From the NCBI RefSeq assembly GCF_001719165.1, contig NZ_CP017057.1, positions 1,550,001-1,614,000 of the forward strand: a stretch of 64,000 nucleotides of DNA. Direction: 5' to 3'. This DNA comes from Erythrobacter litoralis. GTDB taxonomy: Bacteria; Pseudomonadota; Alphaproteobacteria; Sphingomonadales; Sphingomonadaceae. Made by a program: the position numbers and the translations under genes. Under the pieces are notes generated by a model that searched no databases, was not told the origin of the DNA, and was given only the letters and a program-made list of their open reading frames with translations. Below, one piece after another: positions 49,307 to 58,334 of this stretch (the stretch's first letter is position 1; each line of letters starts with the position of its first letter).

Positions 49307-50446
49307 TTGGCCAAGACCCCTTCGAAAAGCTCGTCCCCGAAGAAGCCCGCAGCCAAGCGTTCGGCTGCGAAGAGCACGTCGACCGCGAGGTCACGCAAGT
49401 CGCCCGCTGCCCCTTCGGACGATCCCGATTTCGAACTGCGCTCGCTCCAGCGCGAATTCGAAGATGCGAAGGTCTACGAGGCGGACGAGGATGAAATGCT
49501 CGAATTCTACCGCCAGATGCTGCTCATCAGGCGGTTCGAGGAGAAGGCGGGGCAGCTTTACGGGCTCGGTCTGATCGGCGGGTTCTGCCATCTCTACATC
49601 GGCCAGGAAGCGGTCGCGATCGGCCTGCAATCGGCGCTAGACAACGACCGCGACAGCGTCATCACCGGTTACCGCGACCATGGCCACATGCTCGCCTACG
49701 GGATCGATCCCAAGGTCATCATGGCCGAACTGACCGGGCGCCAGGCCGGGATTTCGAAGGGCAAGGGCGGGTCGATGCACATGTTCTCGACCGAGCACAA
49801 ATTCTACGGCGGCCACGGCATCGTCGGGGCGCAGGTCCCGCTGGGCGGCGGGCTGGCCTTCGCGCATCAGTACAATGAGGATGGCGGCATCTGCCTCGCC
49901 TATTTCGGCGACGGCGCTGCGAACCAGGGACAGGTCTACGAGACCTTCAACATGGCCGCGCTCTGGAACCTGCCGATCGTCTTCGTGGTCGAGGACAACC
50001 AGTACGCGATGGGCACTTCGACCAAGCGTTCCTCGGCGGAAACGCGCTTTCATCGGCGCGGGACCTCGTTCCGCATTCCCGGCATGGACGTCGATGGCAT
50101 GAACGTACTCGAAGTTCGCGCGGCGGCGGAAGTCGCCTTCAAGCATGTACGCGAAGGCAAGGGCCCGGTGCTGATGGAGCTCAACACCTATCGCTATCGC
50201 GGCCATTCCATGTCCGACCCGGCCAAGTATCGCACCCGCGAGGAAGTGCAGGAACAGCGCGACCACCACGACCCCATCGAACGGCTCAAGAAGGCACTGA
50301 TCGAACAGGGCAGGGACGAGGCTGAATTGAAGGCAATCGACAAGGAAATCCGAGGCATTGTCGCCGAAGCGGCCGACTTTGCCGAAAATTCGCCCGAGCC
50401 CGATCCTGCCGAACTCTACACCGATGTCCTGGTGGAGGAATATTGA
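49307..50446 (+). CDS. pdhA: pyruvate dehydrogenase E1 alpha subunit
   Basis: Decarboxylates pyruvate with thiamine diphosphate in the heterotetrameric E1. The 379-residue protein has a Lys/Ser/Ala-rich N-terminal 35 residues, then the catalytic fold with HLYIGQEAVAIG near 95, GYRDHGHML near 120, the thiamine motif GDGAANQGQVYE ending in EDNQYAMGTS near 205-238, and the phosphorylation-loop-like YRYRGHSMSDP near 298. The start is TTG, backed by GAGAGGAA nine bases upstream. It is followed by pdhB after three bases. Confidence 0.95.
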   Translation: MAKTPSKSSSPKKPAAKRSAAKSTSTARSRKSPAAPSDDPDFELRSLQREFEDAKVYEADEDEMLEFYRQMLLIRRFEEKAGQLYGLGLIGGFCHLYIGQEAVAIGLQSALDNDRDSVITGYRDHGHMLAYGIDPKVIMAELTGRQAGISKGKGGSMHMFSTEHKFYGGHGIVGAQVPLGGGLAFAHQYNEDGGICLAYFGDGAANQGQVYETFNMAALWNLPIVFVVEDNQYAMGTSTKRSSAETRFHRRGTSFRIPGMDVDGMNVLEVRAAAEVAFKHVREGKGPVLMELNTYRYRGHSMSDPAKYRTREEVQEQRDHHDPIERLKKALIEQGRDEAELKAIDKEIRGIVAEAADFAENSPEPDPAELYTDVLVEEY

Positions 50447-50449
50447 GCG

Positions 50450-51841
50450 ATGGCAATCGAACTCAAGATGCCTGCCCTTTCCCCCACGATGGAGGAAGGC
50501 ACTCTCGCCCGCTGGCTCAAGCAGGAGGGGGATGCGATCGAACCGGGTGACGTGATCGCGGAGATCGAGACTGACAAGGCGACGATGGAATTCGAAGCCA
50601 TTGACGAGGGTACGCTGGCGAAAATACTGGTGCCGGAAGGTAGCGAGAATGTTGCCGTCGGGACCGTAATCGCCATGCTCGCAGGCGAGGACGAAGATGC
50701 GGGTGAGGTCGAGGCCCCCGATGAGCCTGCACCGCCGCAGTCCGGCGATGGCGATGATGAGGGCGAGGAAAGCGCGGAGGTTTCCGAAGGCGCTTCCGTG
50801 CCTGATGCAAAGCCCCCGCGCGAACCCGCCAGCGATCCGCAGATCCCCGAGAGCACCGGGTTCACTTCCATCGCCGTGCGCGAGGCGCTGCGCGATGCAA
50901 TGGCCGAGGAAATGCGCCGCGATAAGCGCGTCTTCGTGATGGGCGAGGAGGTCGCCGAATACCAGGGCGCCTACAAGGTGACCCAGGGCCTGCTCGACGA
51001 ATTCGGCCCGAAGCGCGTCATCGACACACCGATCACCGAATACGGCTTTGCCGGTATCGGCACGGGCGCGGCGATGGGCGGCCTTCGCCCGGTGGTCGAA
51101 TTCATGACCTTCAACTTTGCCATGCAGGCGATCGACCACATCGTGAATTCGGCAGCCAAGACCAATTACATGAGCGGCGGCCAGATGCGCTGTCCGGTGG
51201 TTTTTCGCGGGCCCAACGGCGCAGCGAGCCGCGTCGGCGCGCAGCACAGCCAGAACTATGGCCCCTGGTATGCCAGCGTTCCTGGCCTCGTCGTCATCGC
51301 ACCCTATGAAAGCGCTGATGCGAAAGGCCTGCTGAAGGCCGCGATCCGGAGCGAGGACCCGGTGGTCTTCCTAGAGAACGAACTCGTCTACGGGCGCAGT
51401 TTCGACGTGCCCGATCTCGACGACTACGTGCTTCCGATCGGCAAGGCGCGGGTGGTTCGCGAAGGGAAGGACGCGACAATCGTCTCCTATTCGATCGGTG
51501 TCGGCTTCGCCTTGGAGGCCGCGCAGGCGCTAGCCGAGGAAGGGATCGATGCCGAGGTCATCGACCTTCGCACCCTGCGTCCGCTCGACCGAGGGGCTAT
51601 CCTCGACAGTCTTGCCAAGACGAACCGCCTCGTGATTGCCGAGGAGGGTTGGCCCACCTGCTCGATCGCCAGCGAAGTGATCGCGGTCTGCATGGAGGAG
51701 GGCTTCGATCATCTCGATGCACCGGTCCTGCGCGTGTGCAACGAGGACGTGCCGCTTCCCTATGCCGCCAACCTGGAGAAGCTTGCGCTGATCGATGCGC
51801 CGCGGATCGTCGAGGCGGTGAAAAAGGTTTGTTACCGTTGA
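50450..51841 (+). CDS. pdhB: pyruvate dehydrogenase E1 beta subunit with N-terminal lipoyl domain
   Basis: Partner of PdhA. Residues 1-80 are a lipoyl domain with the lipoylated Lys43 in [10 protein letters not shown]. An acidic Pro-rich linker follows to about 135, then the E1 beta fold ([37 protein letters not shown]). A lipoyl domain on E1 beta is an alphaproteobacterial trait; it may let acetyl groups move without the E2 lipoyl arm. It has 463 residues. The E2 gene is not within the window; a terminator follows. Confidence 0.96.
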   Translation: MAIELKMPALSPTMEEGTLARWLKQEGDAIEPGDVIAEIETDKATMEFEAIDEGTLAKILVPEGSENVAVGTVIAMLAGEDEDAGEVEAPDEPAPPQSGDGDDEGEESAEVSEGASVPDAKPPREPASDPQIPESTGFTSIAVREALRDAMAEEMRRDKRVFVMGEEVAEYQGAYKVTQGLLDEFGPKRVIDTPITEYGFAGIGTGAAMGGLRPVVEFMTFNFAMQAIDHIVNSAAKTNYMSGGQMRCPVVFRGPNGAASRVGAQHSQNYGPWYASVPGLVVIAPYESADAKGLLKAAIRSEDPVVFLENELVYGRSFDVPDLDDYVLPIGKARVVREGKDATIVSYSIGVGFALEAAQALAEEGIDAEVIDLRTLRPLDRGAILDSLAKTNRLVIAEEGWPTCSIASEVIAVCMEEGFDHLDAPVLRVCNEDVPLPYAANLEKLALIDAPRIVEAVKKVCYR

Positions 51842-51864
51842 AGCGGCGGCTTCGCGCCCGAGGG

Positions 51865-51893
51865 CCGGTAAGCATCTTCCTTTACGGTTTTTT
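51865..51893 (+). terminator. intrinsic terminator after pdhB
   Basis: CCGGTAA (51865-51871) pairs with TTACGG (51882-51887), one G bulged, and is followed directly by six T (51888-51893). It lies 24 bases after the pdhB stop and before the Tad-like genes. Confidence 0.65.
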
Positions 51894-51936
51894 AGGGTCC
51901 GACACATAGTGGGATATCCCAAATAGGGGAAATTCC

Positions 51937-53706
51937 ATGCAGACAGATATGGGCCTGGTACCTTCAAAGTCCGACAATTCAGCCCGGCGCGGACTGCTTC
52001 AGGATCTGCTCCGCAGCACCAGTGCGAGCGTTCTGCCGATGATGGCGGCCGCAATGATACCGACCATGGCGATGATCGGGGCAGGGGTAGATTTCGGCCG
52101 CGCCTATCTCGCCAATTCCAAGCTTCAGGGCGCTGCCGATGCGGGCGCGCTTGCGACCGTACGTGCGAAACAGCTGTCCGCCAATTCGGAAAGCCGGGCG
52201 CAAGAAATCGGGGAAGACTACATTTACGCCAATTTTCCCGACAACTATCTCAACGCCAATCTCCAGACGCCCGATGTCGATGTCCGCGACGAGGATGACG
52301 TCATCAGCGCAACCGTGACGGTGAGCGGGTCGATCAACACCACGTTGCTGCGCCTTGTCGGGATCGATACGCTTCCGATTTCGGCCCGCGCCGTAGCCGA
52401 AGCTTCGGAAGAGTTGCCGACCGCAGTAGAGGCGCTGCTGGTGCTCGACAACACCGGGTCGATGCAATCGGGTGGCCGGATGGACTCGCTCAAGACGGCG
52501 GCCAAGAATTTCGTCAACGTTATTTACGGCGACGATGAAACGCGCGAGAACTTCGCGGTCGGCATCCTACCCTACAACACGATGGTCAATGTCGGCCATC
52601 TCGTGGCGGCGGCCAACCCAAACCTTGTCCAGAGCCGCCCCGGCTTTACCAATGTCAGCCTCTCCGATCCGCTTAGTTGGAAAGGCTGCCTGTTCGCGGA
52701 CCAAACTATTCGCAACATATCGGACGACCGTTTCATGATGGATCCGGGGGCTTATGACATCGGGGCCGACATGCCGGGCGAAAACGGGATGCCCAGGTTT
52801 GAGCCGTTCGTTTACCCTCCGATCTATGTGAATTCGTTCCAAGACATCAACAATCGCTATGAGATCCCGAACAGTCGGCAGGACGATTTCTTCTCGATCC
52901 CGACGGTCCGGGATGCCCTGATCCGCCTGCACGGCAACAACATCTGTAAGAACCGGTCGAACGGCCAGCCGCGCAATTGCGATCAGAACAACACGGTGAT
53001 CGATTTTGACCGGCTGCCGGACAGGGGCAATTACCGGTCGCCGCGCTTCTACAGCCACAAATCGGGCAATGGCACGAACGCCTCTCCCAACAATCTATGG
53101 GGAGCTTCGCCGAATTATCAGTGCCCGGCCGAGGCGCTTCCGCTTTCATACGAATCGACCAAGTCGCAGCTTCGAGGCTACATCGATAACGAAAATCACG
53201 CGCTCCTGCCCGGTACGGGGACGTTCCACAACGCTGCGATGACGTGGGCCTACAGGCTCGTGCAGCGCGACGATGTCTTCACCCGCAATCGCCCCACGAA
53301 CGTTCCGACGAAGAAGATCGTGATCTTCATGACCGACGGTAACTTCGACAGCCGCGATGACGGGCGGAACACATCGTCCGGCAGGGTCCTCGATACAGCC
53401 TACACGGCCTACAAAACCTACGAAGATCGCACCATCATCAGCGGCACGAGCCGGAACCAAACTATCGACCACCTTGGGCGCCGATTTGCCAAAACCTGTG
53501 AGGCGATGAAGGCGGACGGGATCGAGATCTACACGATCGCCTTCGCGCTGAACAACAATGCCGCTGGCGACGCCACGCGCGAAATGTTCCGCACCTGCGC
53601 AACTGATCGCAACACGCATTTCTTCTCCGCTGCGAACGGGGCCGATCTCAACAACGCCTTCGTCACGATCGCATCCGAATTGATCGACCTGAGGCTTTCG
53701 CAATGA
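51937..53706 (+). CDS. TadG-like protein with von Willebrand A domain
   Basis: A 589-residue protein with an N-terminal helix near residues 33-55 (SVLPMMAAAMIPTMAMIG) in the place of the Tad pilin-like segment, then the GADFGRAY-like GVDFGRAYLANSKLQGAADAG. From about residue 165 it has a vWA domain with metal-site DNTGSM near 170 and IVIFMTDGNFD near 461. TadG-type proteins contribute to Tad pilus or exported adhesive structures. No tadA/B/C or secretin gene is nearby, so the partners are elsewhere. It overlaps the next gene by four bases. Confidence 0.85.
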   Translation: MQTDMGLVPSKSDNSARRGLLQDLLRSTSASVLPMMAAAMIPTMAMIGAGVDFGRAYLANSKLQGAADAGALATVRAKQLSANSESRAQEIGEDYIYANFPDNYLNANLQTPDVDVRDEDDVISATVTVSGSINTTLLRLVGIDTLPISARAVAEASEELPTAVEALLVLDNTGSMQSGGRMDSLKTAAKNFVNVIYGDDETRENFAVGILPYNTMVNVGHLVAAANPNLVQSRPGFTNVSLSDPLSWKGCLFADQTIRNISDDRFMMDPGAYDIGADMPGENGMPRFEPFVYPPIYVNSFQDINNRYEIPNSRQDDFFSIPTVRDALIRLHGNNICKNRSNGQPRNCDQNNTVIDFDRLPDRGNYRSPRFYSHKSGNGTNASPNNLWGASPNYQCPAEALPLSYESTKSQLRGYIDNENHALLPGTGTFHNAAMTWAYRLVQRDDVFTRNRPTNVPTKKIVIFMTDGNFDSRDDGRNTSSGRVLDTAYTAYKTYEDRTIISGTSRNQTIDHLGRRFAKTCEAMKADGIEIYTIAFALNNNAAGDATREMFRTCATDRNTHFFSAANGADLNNAFVTIASELIDLRLSQ

Positions 53707-54293
53707 TCCCTCGCCTGATCCGCCGGATAAGGGACGATGACGAAGGCATCACGATGGTCGAATTCGCCTTCGTCGCCCCAGTCATGTTCATGCTGATCCT
53801 TGGCTTGCTCGAGCTGGGATACGTCGCATTCGCGCGGTCGACGCTGGAAAGCGCGATCCTCGTCGCCTCGCGCAATTCCAAGGTTGCCGCTTGCCCGGCT
53901 CAAAACGCGGCCCTGATCGAAGAGGAGCTGATCGAACGACTCGATGTCATCAGCACCTTCAACAATCAGCCGCCCAAGCTTGTTGTGAGTTCCTACGGAA
54001 CGAATTTCGGCAATGTGGGCAACCCCGAACCCTTCAACGACATCGATGGTAGCGGCACTTGGGATGCCGGTGAGCCCTACACCGACTTCAACGGCAACGG
54101 CCAATGGGATGAAGACATGGGCAGGGACGGCAATTACGGACAATTTGGGGAGGTGGTTCAGTTCACTGCCAGCGTCGATGTTGTCTCCATAATTCCCTTT
54201 GTCGCAAGCGCGCTCAATCAGAACGAGGGCTTCTATCCCCTGTCCGCCGAGACCGTGGTACGCAACGAACCGTTCAGAGATGCCACATGCTGA
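53703..54293 (+). CDS. TadE-like pseudopilin with EF-hand-like loops
   Basis: A 196-residue protein with the TadE start: a basic leader, GITMVEFAFVAPVMF (Glu at +5-like position) and one membrane helix near residues 20-45. Residues 112-138 contain two calcium-binding-like loops, NDIDGSGTWDAGE and DFNGNGQWDED, of dockerin or EF-hand type. This suggests a calcium-stabilised exported domain. It overlaps both neighbours (ATGA at 53703-53706 and seven bases at 54287-54293), so the three genes form one unit. Confidence 0.86.
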   Translation: MIPRLIRRIRDDDEGITMVEFAFVAPVMFMLILGLLELGYVAFARSTLESAILVASRNSKVAACPAQNAALIEEELIERLDVISTFNNQPPKLVVSSYGTNFGNVGNPEPFNDIDGSGTWDAGEPYTDFNGNGQWDEDMGRDGNYGQFGEVVQFTASVDVVSIIPFVASALNQNEGFYPLSAETVVRNEPFRDATC

Positions 54294-54976
54294 CCAACAC
54301 AACGATCCTTTCATCTATCCGCGCTGCCGGGTCGAGGGGCGCTGCCTTTGCCCGGCTCCTTGCCCACGATGCGAGCGGTCTGGCATTCATTGAATTCGCC
54401 TACACGCTCCCGATTTTCGTCGGTTTCGGAATGGTCGGCATGGAATTCACCAATGTCGTGCTCGCCCGGCAAAAGACCGAACGGATTGCGGCGACGGTCG
54501 CCGATCTCGTTGCGAGCAACCAGGTGCCGCCGAACGAGCGTCAGATCGGAGACATGTTCGCTGCTGTCCCGCAGATCGCCAGCCCCTTTGAGTTCGAGAA
54601 TGGCGGTAATGTCATCATCACCGCGGTAATCGGAATCTACGACCGGGATAACGACCAGGTTGAGAACAAGATCGCTTGGCAACGCTGCATGATCGCCGAT
54701 AGTCATCCCAGCAAGGTCGGCTCACAATGGACCGATACGAACGACATTGCGGATGGGCCATCGGTCGAACTCGCCAATGACATTGAACTGCTGCAGAACC
54801 AGATGGTGATCGTGTCGGAGGTTTTTTATCCGTACGAACCGCTCATCACGCAGTCGATCGTCAAGGGGCTCGTGCCCGAGAACAACCTGTTCCGCGAAAC
54901 CGCGACTTTCCGGACCCGCGGGCAGGCAATCATGAATGTAACGCCCGTCCAGGGTACGGACATGCACGACTGCTGA
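54287..54976 (+). CDS. second TadE-like pseudopilin
   Basis: A 229-residue protein with the TadE/TadF pattern: GLAFIEFAYTLPIFVGFG near residues 31-48 as the prepilin-like helix with its conserved Glu, followed by an exported domain containing two Cys (CMIADS and the terminal HDC) that may form a disulfide. It starts seven bases inside the preceding TadE-like gene, implying coupled translation. It is the last gene of the three-gene unit. Confidence 0.83.
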   Translation: MLTNTTILSSIRAAGSRGAAFARLLAHDASGLAFIEFAYTLPIFVGFGMVGMEFTNVVLARQKTERIAATVADLVASNQVPPNERQIGDMFAAVPQIASPFEFENGGNVIITAVIGIYDRDNDQVENKIAWQRCMIADSHPSKVGSQWTDTNDIADGPSVELANDIELLQNQMVIVSEVFYPYEPLITQSIVKGLVPENNLFRETATFRTRGQAIMNVTPVQGTDMHDC

Positions 54977-55022
54977 GACCTTCGGTTTCGTCCACTCAGC
55001 CGGCCAGCCACCCGCGCGACCC

Positions 55023-55051
55023 TTGACAAGAGACCGCGTTCCCCCGCTACA
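55023..55051 (+). promoter_or_regulatory. sigma-70-type promoter before 55063
   Basis: TTGACA (55023-55028), 17 bases, then GCTACA (55046-55051). The -35 is perfect. The likely transcript start near 55058 is only a few bases before the GTG at 55063, which would give a nearly leaderless message. Confidence 0.5.
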
Positions 55052-55062
55052 GCCGTGAAACC

Positions 55063-55713
55063 GTGACCCCTCCCGACGAAGACCTGTCCGCCGAAGCGGA
55101 AGTGGCTCTTGCATACAGCCCTGCAGAGCTTCGCGCGGCCTTGCACGCCGCGCTTGCGCTGGACCAAAGGCTCGCCCGGATTGCAGGCCAGACGAGCGAG
55201 GTAATGCTCGGTCAGATGCGTCTTGCCTGGTGGCGCGACATGCTGAAAAGTCCGGCTGCCGAGCGTCCGCGAGGCGATGCGGTGCTCGACCTGATCGCGC
55301 TGCACTGGCAGGGGCGGGAAACCGCACTCGGCCAAGTGGTCGATGCCTGGGAAGTGCTGGTCGCCGCCGAAGCGATGGAGCGCGTCGATATCATCGCCTT
55401 CGCGCGCGGGCGTGCGGCGCCTTTCGCAGCGCTTGCCCAGGGGGAAGAAGAGGCTGAATGCGCCCTCGCGGCGGGCCTGCGCTGGGCGCTGGCCGAGGCG
55501 GCTCCGCGCCTTTCAGATGCTTCAGAGCGCGAGCGATTCGTGAAATTGGGCCTCGAGCATGTCGAAGCTCGCGGCCGATTGCCGCGGGCGCTGCGCGGGC
55601 TTGCCGTTCTAGACGCGCTTGCGATCCGGGCGCTGAAGCGCGGCGGACGCCCGCTCATGGAAGGCCGGGGCGCGGCTCTCACCGCGCTTCGGGCGGCTGT
55701 TCTTGGCTCCTGA
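55063..55713 (+). CDS. squalene/phytoene-synthase-like (NDUFAF6-like) protein
   Basis: A 216-residue helical protein. MLGQMRLAWWRDML near residue 47 resembles the IRLQWWREALE segment of squalene/phytoene synthase family proteins, in particular the NDUFAF6-like branch linked to complex I assembly. The Asp-rich DxxxD substrate motifs of true synthases are not evident, so a catalytic role is doubtful. The protein is shorter than usual for the family. The start is GTG just downstream of a strong promoter. Confidence in the family is moderate. Confidence 0.6.
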   Translation: MTPPDEDLSAEAEVALAYSPAELRAALHAALALDQRLARIAGQTSEVMLGQMRLAWWRDMLKSPAAERPRGDAVLDLIALHWQGRETALGQVVDAWEVLVAAEAMERVDIIAFARGRAAPFAALAQGEEEAECALAAGLRWALAEAAPRLSDASERERFVKLGLEHVEARGRLPRALRGLAVLDALAIRALKRGGRPLMEGRGAALTALRAAVLGS

Positions 55714-55755
55714 TAGGGTGTATTCTTTCAGTGAAAACAAAGGGGGAAAGAAATC

Positions 55756-56216
55756 ATGCGGCAGGCGATCCTGGGCGTTATGGCGGGCCTGGTGTACGCC
55801 GGGATCGGTGTTTTCTGGTGGCAGGGCAGGGCGACGATCGAACAGAATGCCCCCCCGCCGCCGGAGCCCGAAGAGCCCGCGCCCTATCCGCTCGACCTGC
55901 CGGTGACCAATCCGGGCCATATGGAAGGACCCGAACCGCCCGAACTCACCCGCGAACAGCAGCGCTTCTTCCGCTACGACCGCAATCGCGATTGGCGCAT
56001 CACCCGCACGGAGATGATGACGTCCCACTCGGACGGATTCCGTAAGCTCGACGTGACGGCAACAATCTGCTGACCTTCGAGGAATGGGCTGTGACCACCG
56101 GCAAGCGCTTCGAGGAAATGGACGCTGACGGCGATGATGAACTCACGCCGGCTGAATTCGCGACCAGTGCACCCAAGCGCAAGCCCAAGCCCCAAAAACC
56201 AGCCTGCCGTTGCTGA
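55756..56216 (+). pseudogene. exported EF-hand protein gene with a one-base frameshift
   Basis: The frame from ATG 55756 codes a membrane anchor near residues 3-22, a Pro-rich linker and an EF-hand loop (DRNRDWRITRTE), then ends early at TGA 56071-56073. From about 56055 the next frame continues without a break to TGA 56214-56216 with two more EF-hand loops (the second half of LD-V-DGNNLLTFEE, then DADGDDELTPAE). Adding one base in CTCGACGTGAC (56047-56057) restores DVDGNN and a protein of about 153 residues. It is a real deletion or a sequencing error. Confidence 0.8.
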
Positions 56217-56228
56217 TCGGGCCCGAAG

Positions 56229-57605
56229 TCAGGCGGGGATCGGCTCCGCCGACCTGATCCAGTCTGCCAGGTCGGCCTTTGCCCGCTCGGTATAGGCCTG
56301 CTTGCGCGCCTTTTTCTTCACCTCGTGGAGAGGAGGGAAAAGGCCGAAATTGACATTCATGGGCTGGAAGGTCGCGGCATCCGCATCACCGGTGATGTGA
56401 GAGAGCAGGGCGCCCATCGCGGTCGTCGCTGGCAGGGGCGTCCAGCTCCGGCCGGTCAGTTCGGTCGCCGTCATCATCCCGGCGACAAGGCCGATCGCGG
56501 CGCTTTCGACATAACCCTCGCAACCTGTCACCTGACCGGCAAAGCGGATATGCGGTGCCGCGCGCAGGCGCAGCTGCCGGTCGAGAACCTGCGGCGAATT
56601 GAGGAAGGTGTTGCGGTGGAGGCCGCCCAGGCGCGCGAATTCCGCGTTCTCGAGGCCGGGAATCGTGCGGAAAAGTTCGACTTGCGCGCCGTATTTGAGC
56701 TTGGTCTGGAAGCCGACCATGTTCCACAGCGTGCCCAGCTTATTGTCCTGGCGAAGCTGCACCACCGCATAGGGCCAGCGCCCCTGCGGAAACTCGGGCG
56801 TCGTATCGTAGGGATTGTCGAGCCCTACGCCCTTCATCGGCCCATAGCGCAAAGTTTCCACCCCGCGTTCGGCCATTACCTCGATCGGCATGCAGCCGTC
56901 GAAATAGGGCGTGTCCTTCTCCCAGTCCTTGAAATCGCTCTTCTCGCCTTCGATCAACCCCTTGTGGAAGGCGAGGTATTGCTCCTTGTTCATCGGGCAA
57001 TTGATATAGTCGCCGTCCTCGTTCGAGGCTTCGGTGGTCTTGTTCCAGCGGGACTGGATCCAGCATTTCGACATGTCGATGCTGTCGCGATAGACGATCG
57101 GTGCAATCGCATCGAAGAAAGCGAGCCTTTCCTCGCCGGTCGCAGCGACGATGCTGGAGGCAAGGCCCTGCGCGGTCAGCGGGCCGGTTGCAACGATGGT
57201 GAGGCCTGCATCGGGCAGGATGTCGATCCGCTCGCGCACGATGTCGACGTTCCGATGTTCTTCAAGCGTCCGATGCACTTCGGCCGAGAACACGTCTCGG
57301 TCGACAGCCATCGCGCTGCCCGCGGGAACCCGCGCCTTTTCGCCAGCGCGCATCACGATCGAATCGAGCGCGCGCATTTCATGGTGGAGCAGGCCCACCG
57401 CATTGCTTTCGTCGTTGTCGGAACGGAAGCTGTTCGAGCAGACGAGCTCGGCAAGTCCATCGGTCTGGTGCGCCGGGGTCATGTCGCCGCCACCGCGCAT
57501 TTCGGACAGGCGCACGCGCACGCCTCGCCGGGCGAGTTGCCAGGCCGCCTCGCTCCCCGCGAGACCGCCGCCGATTATGTGCACATCGTAAGTTCGATCG
57601 TTCAT
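56229..57605 (-). CDS. trmFO: tRNA (uracil-54-C5)-methyltransferase, folate/FAD-dependent
   Basis: Methylates U54 in the tRNA T loop using methylenetetrahydrofolate and reduced FAD. The 458-residue protein has the FAD loop [13 protein letters not shown] near residue 10, the first Cys in [14 protein letters not shown] near 56 and the second in [13 protein letters not shown] near 218, matching the two catalytic cysteines of the family, plus [11 protein letters not shown] near 330. Its stop lies 13 bases from the end of the convergent EF-hand gene. It is divergent from the YhhN gene. Confidence 0.95.
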   Translation of the reverse strand: MNDRTYDVHIIGGGLAGSEAAWQLARRGVRVRLSEMRGGGDMTPAHQTDGLAELVCSNSFRSDNDESNAVGLLHHEMRALDSIVMRAGEKARVPAGSAMAVDRDVFSAEVHRTLEEHRNVDIVRERIDILPDAGLTIVATGPLTAQGLASSIVAATGEERLAFFDAIAPIVYRDSIDMSKCWIQSRWNKTTEASNEDGDYINCPMNKEQYLAFHKGLIEGEKSDFKDWEKDTPYFDGCMPIEVMAERGVETLRYGPMKGVGLDNPYDTTPEFPQGRWPYAVVQLRQDNKLGTLWNMVGFQTKLKYGAQVELFRTIPGLENAEFARLGGLHRNTFLNSPQVLDRQLRLRAAPHIRFAGQVTGCEGYVESAAIGLVAGMMTATELTGRSWTPLPATTAMGALLSHITGDADAATFQPMNVNFGLFPPLHEVKKKARKQAYTERAKADLADWIRSAEPIPA

Positions 57606-57676
57606 GGAGCGCGACCTAATTGCGTGCTAGCGCGCCTGCAAGCCTTCGGAAGGCATTCGCAGGAGGGACGGGCACC

Positions 57677-58327
57677 ATGCCGAAACGCGCACTGGTCGAT
57701 CACCGGCCCTGGCTTCTGGCGAGCGCCATTGCAGCTTGCGCCTACTATTTCCTCTGGAACGATCCCATCGCAGAAGGGATCTGGGGCATCCTACTCAAAG
57801 GGGGCGGGGTGGGCCTGCTTGCGCTCTATGTCATGCGCCGTACGAAGGGGACGGGCGGGGCGATCCTCGTCATCGCGCTCGCCCTGTCGGCGGCGGGGGA
57901 CATGGCGATCGAGCTGTCCTTCGAAGCGGGCGGAGCGCTGTTCATGGCTTCTCACGGTGTCGCGATCCTTCTCTATGCACGCAATCTGCGTGACAATCCG
58001 GTGATGAGCCAGCGCTTGCTTGCGCTCGTGCTGATCGTGTCCGGACCGGTCCTGTCCTGGCTGCTGAGCGGTAGGCTCGATATCGCCGCCTATGGCGCGG
58101 TGCTCGGCGCAATGGCGGGCGGCGCGTGGCTGAGCCGTTTCCCGCGCTACCGGGTAGGGGTGGGCGCTGTCCTGTTCATGGCGAGCGATTGGCTGCTGTT
58201 CAGTCGGTTCGGACCGATCAATCTCGCGCCCTTCCCCGACCTTCTTGTCTGGCCGCTATATTACGCAGGACAGGTCATGATCGCGACCGGCGTAGTGCAG
58301 ACCCTGCGCGCCGATCACGAAAGCTGA
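57677..58327 (+). CDS. YhhN/TMEM86 family membrane protein (lysoplasmalogenase-like)
   Basis: A 216-residue protein with about eight hydrophobic helices. AAGDMAIEL near residue 74 and MASDWLLFSRF near 172 carry the family's conserved Asp residues in membrane segments. TMEM86 members hydrolyse lysoplasmalogens; bacterial substrates are not settled. The ATG at 57677 has a strong AGGAGGG nine bases upstream. It is convergent with gyrA, seven bases between stops. Confidence 0.85.
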   Translation: MPKRALVDHRPWLLASAIAACAYYFLWNDPIAEGIWGILLKGGGVGLLALYVMRRTKGTGGAILVIALALSAAGDMAIELSFEAGGALFMASHGVAILLYARNLRDNPVMSQRLLALVLIVSGPVLSWLLSGRLDIAAYGAVLGAMAGGAWLSRFPRYRVGVGAVLFMASDWLLFSRFGPINLAPFPDLLVWPLYYAGQVMIATGVVQTLRADHES

Positions 58328-58334
58328 CGACGCC

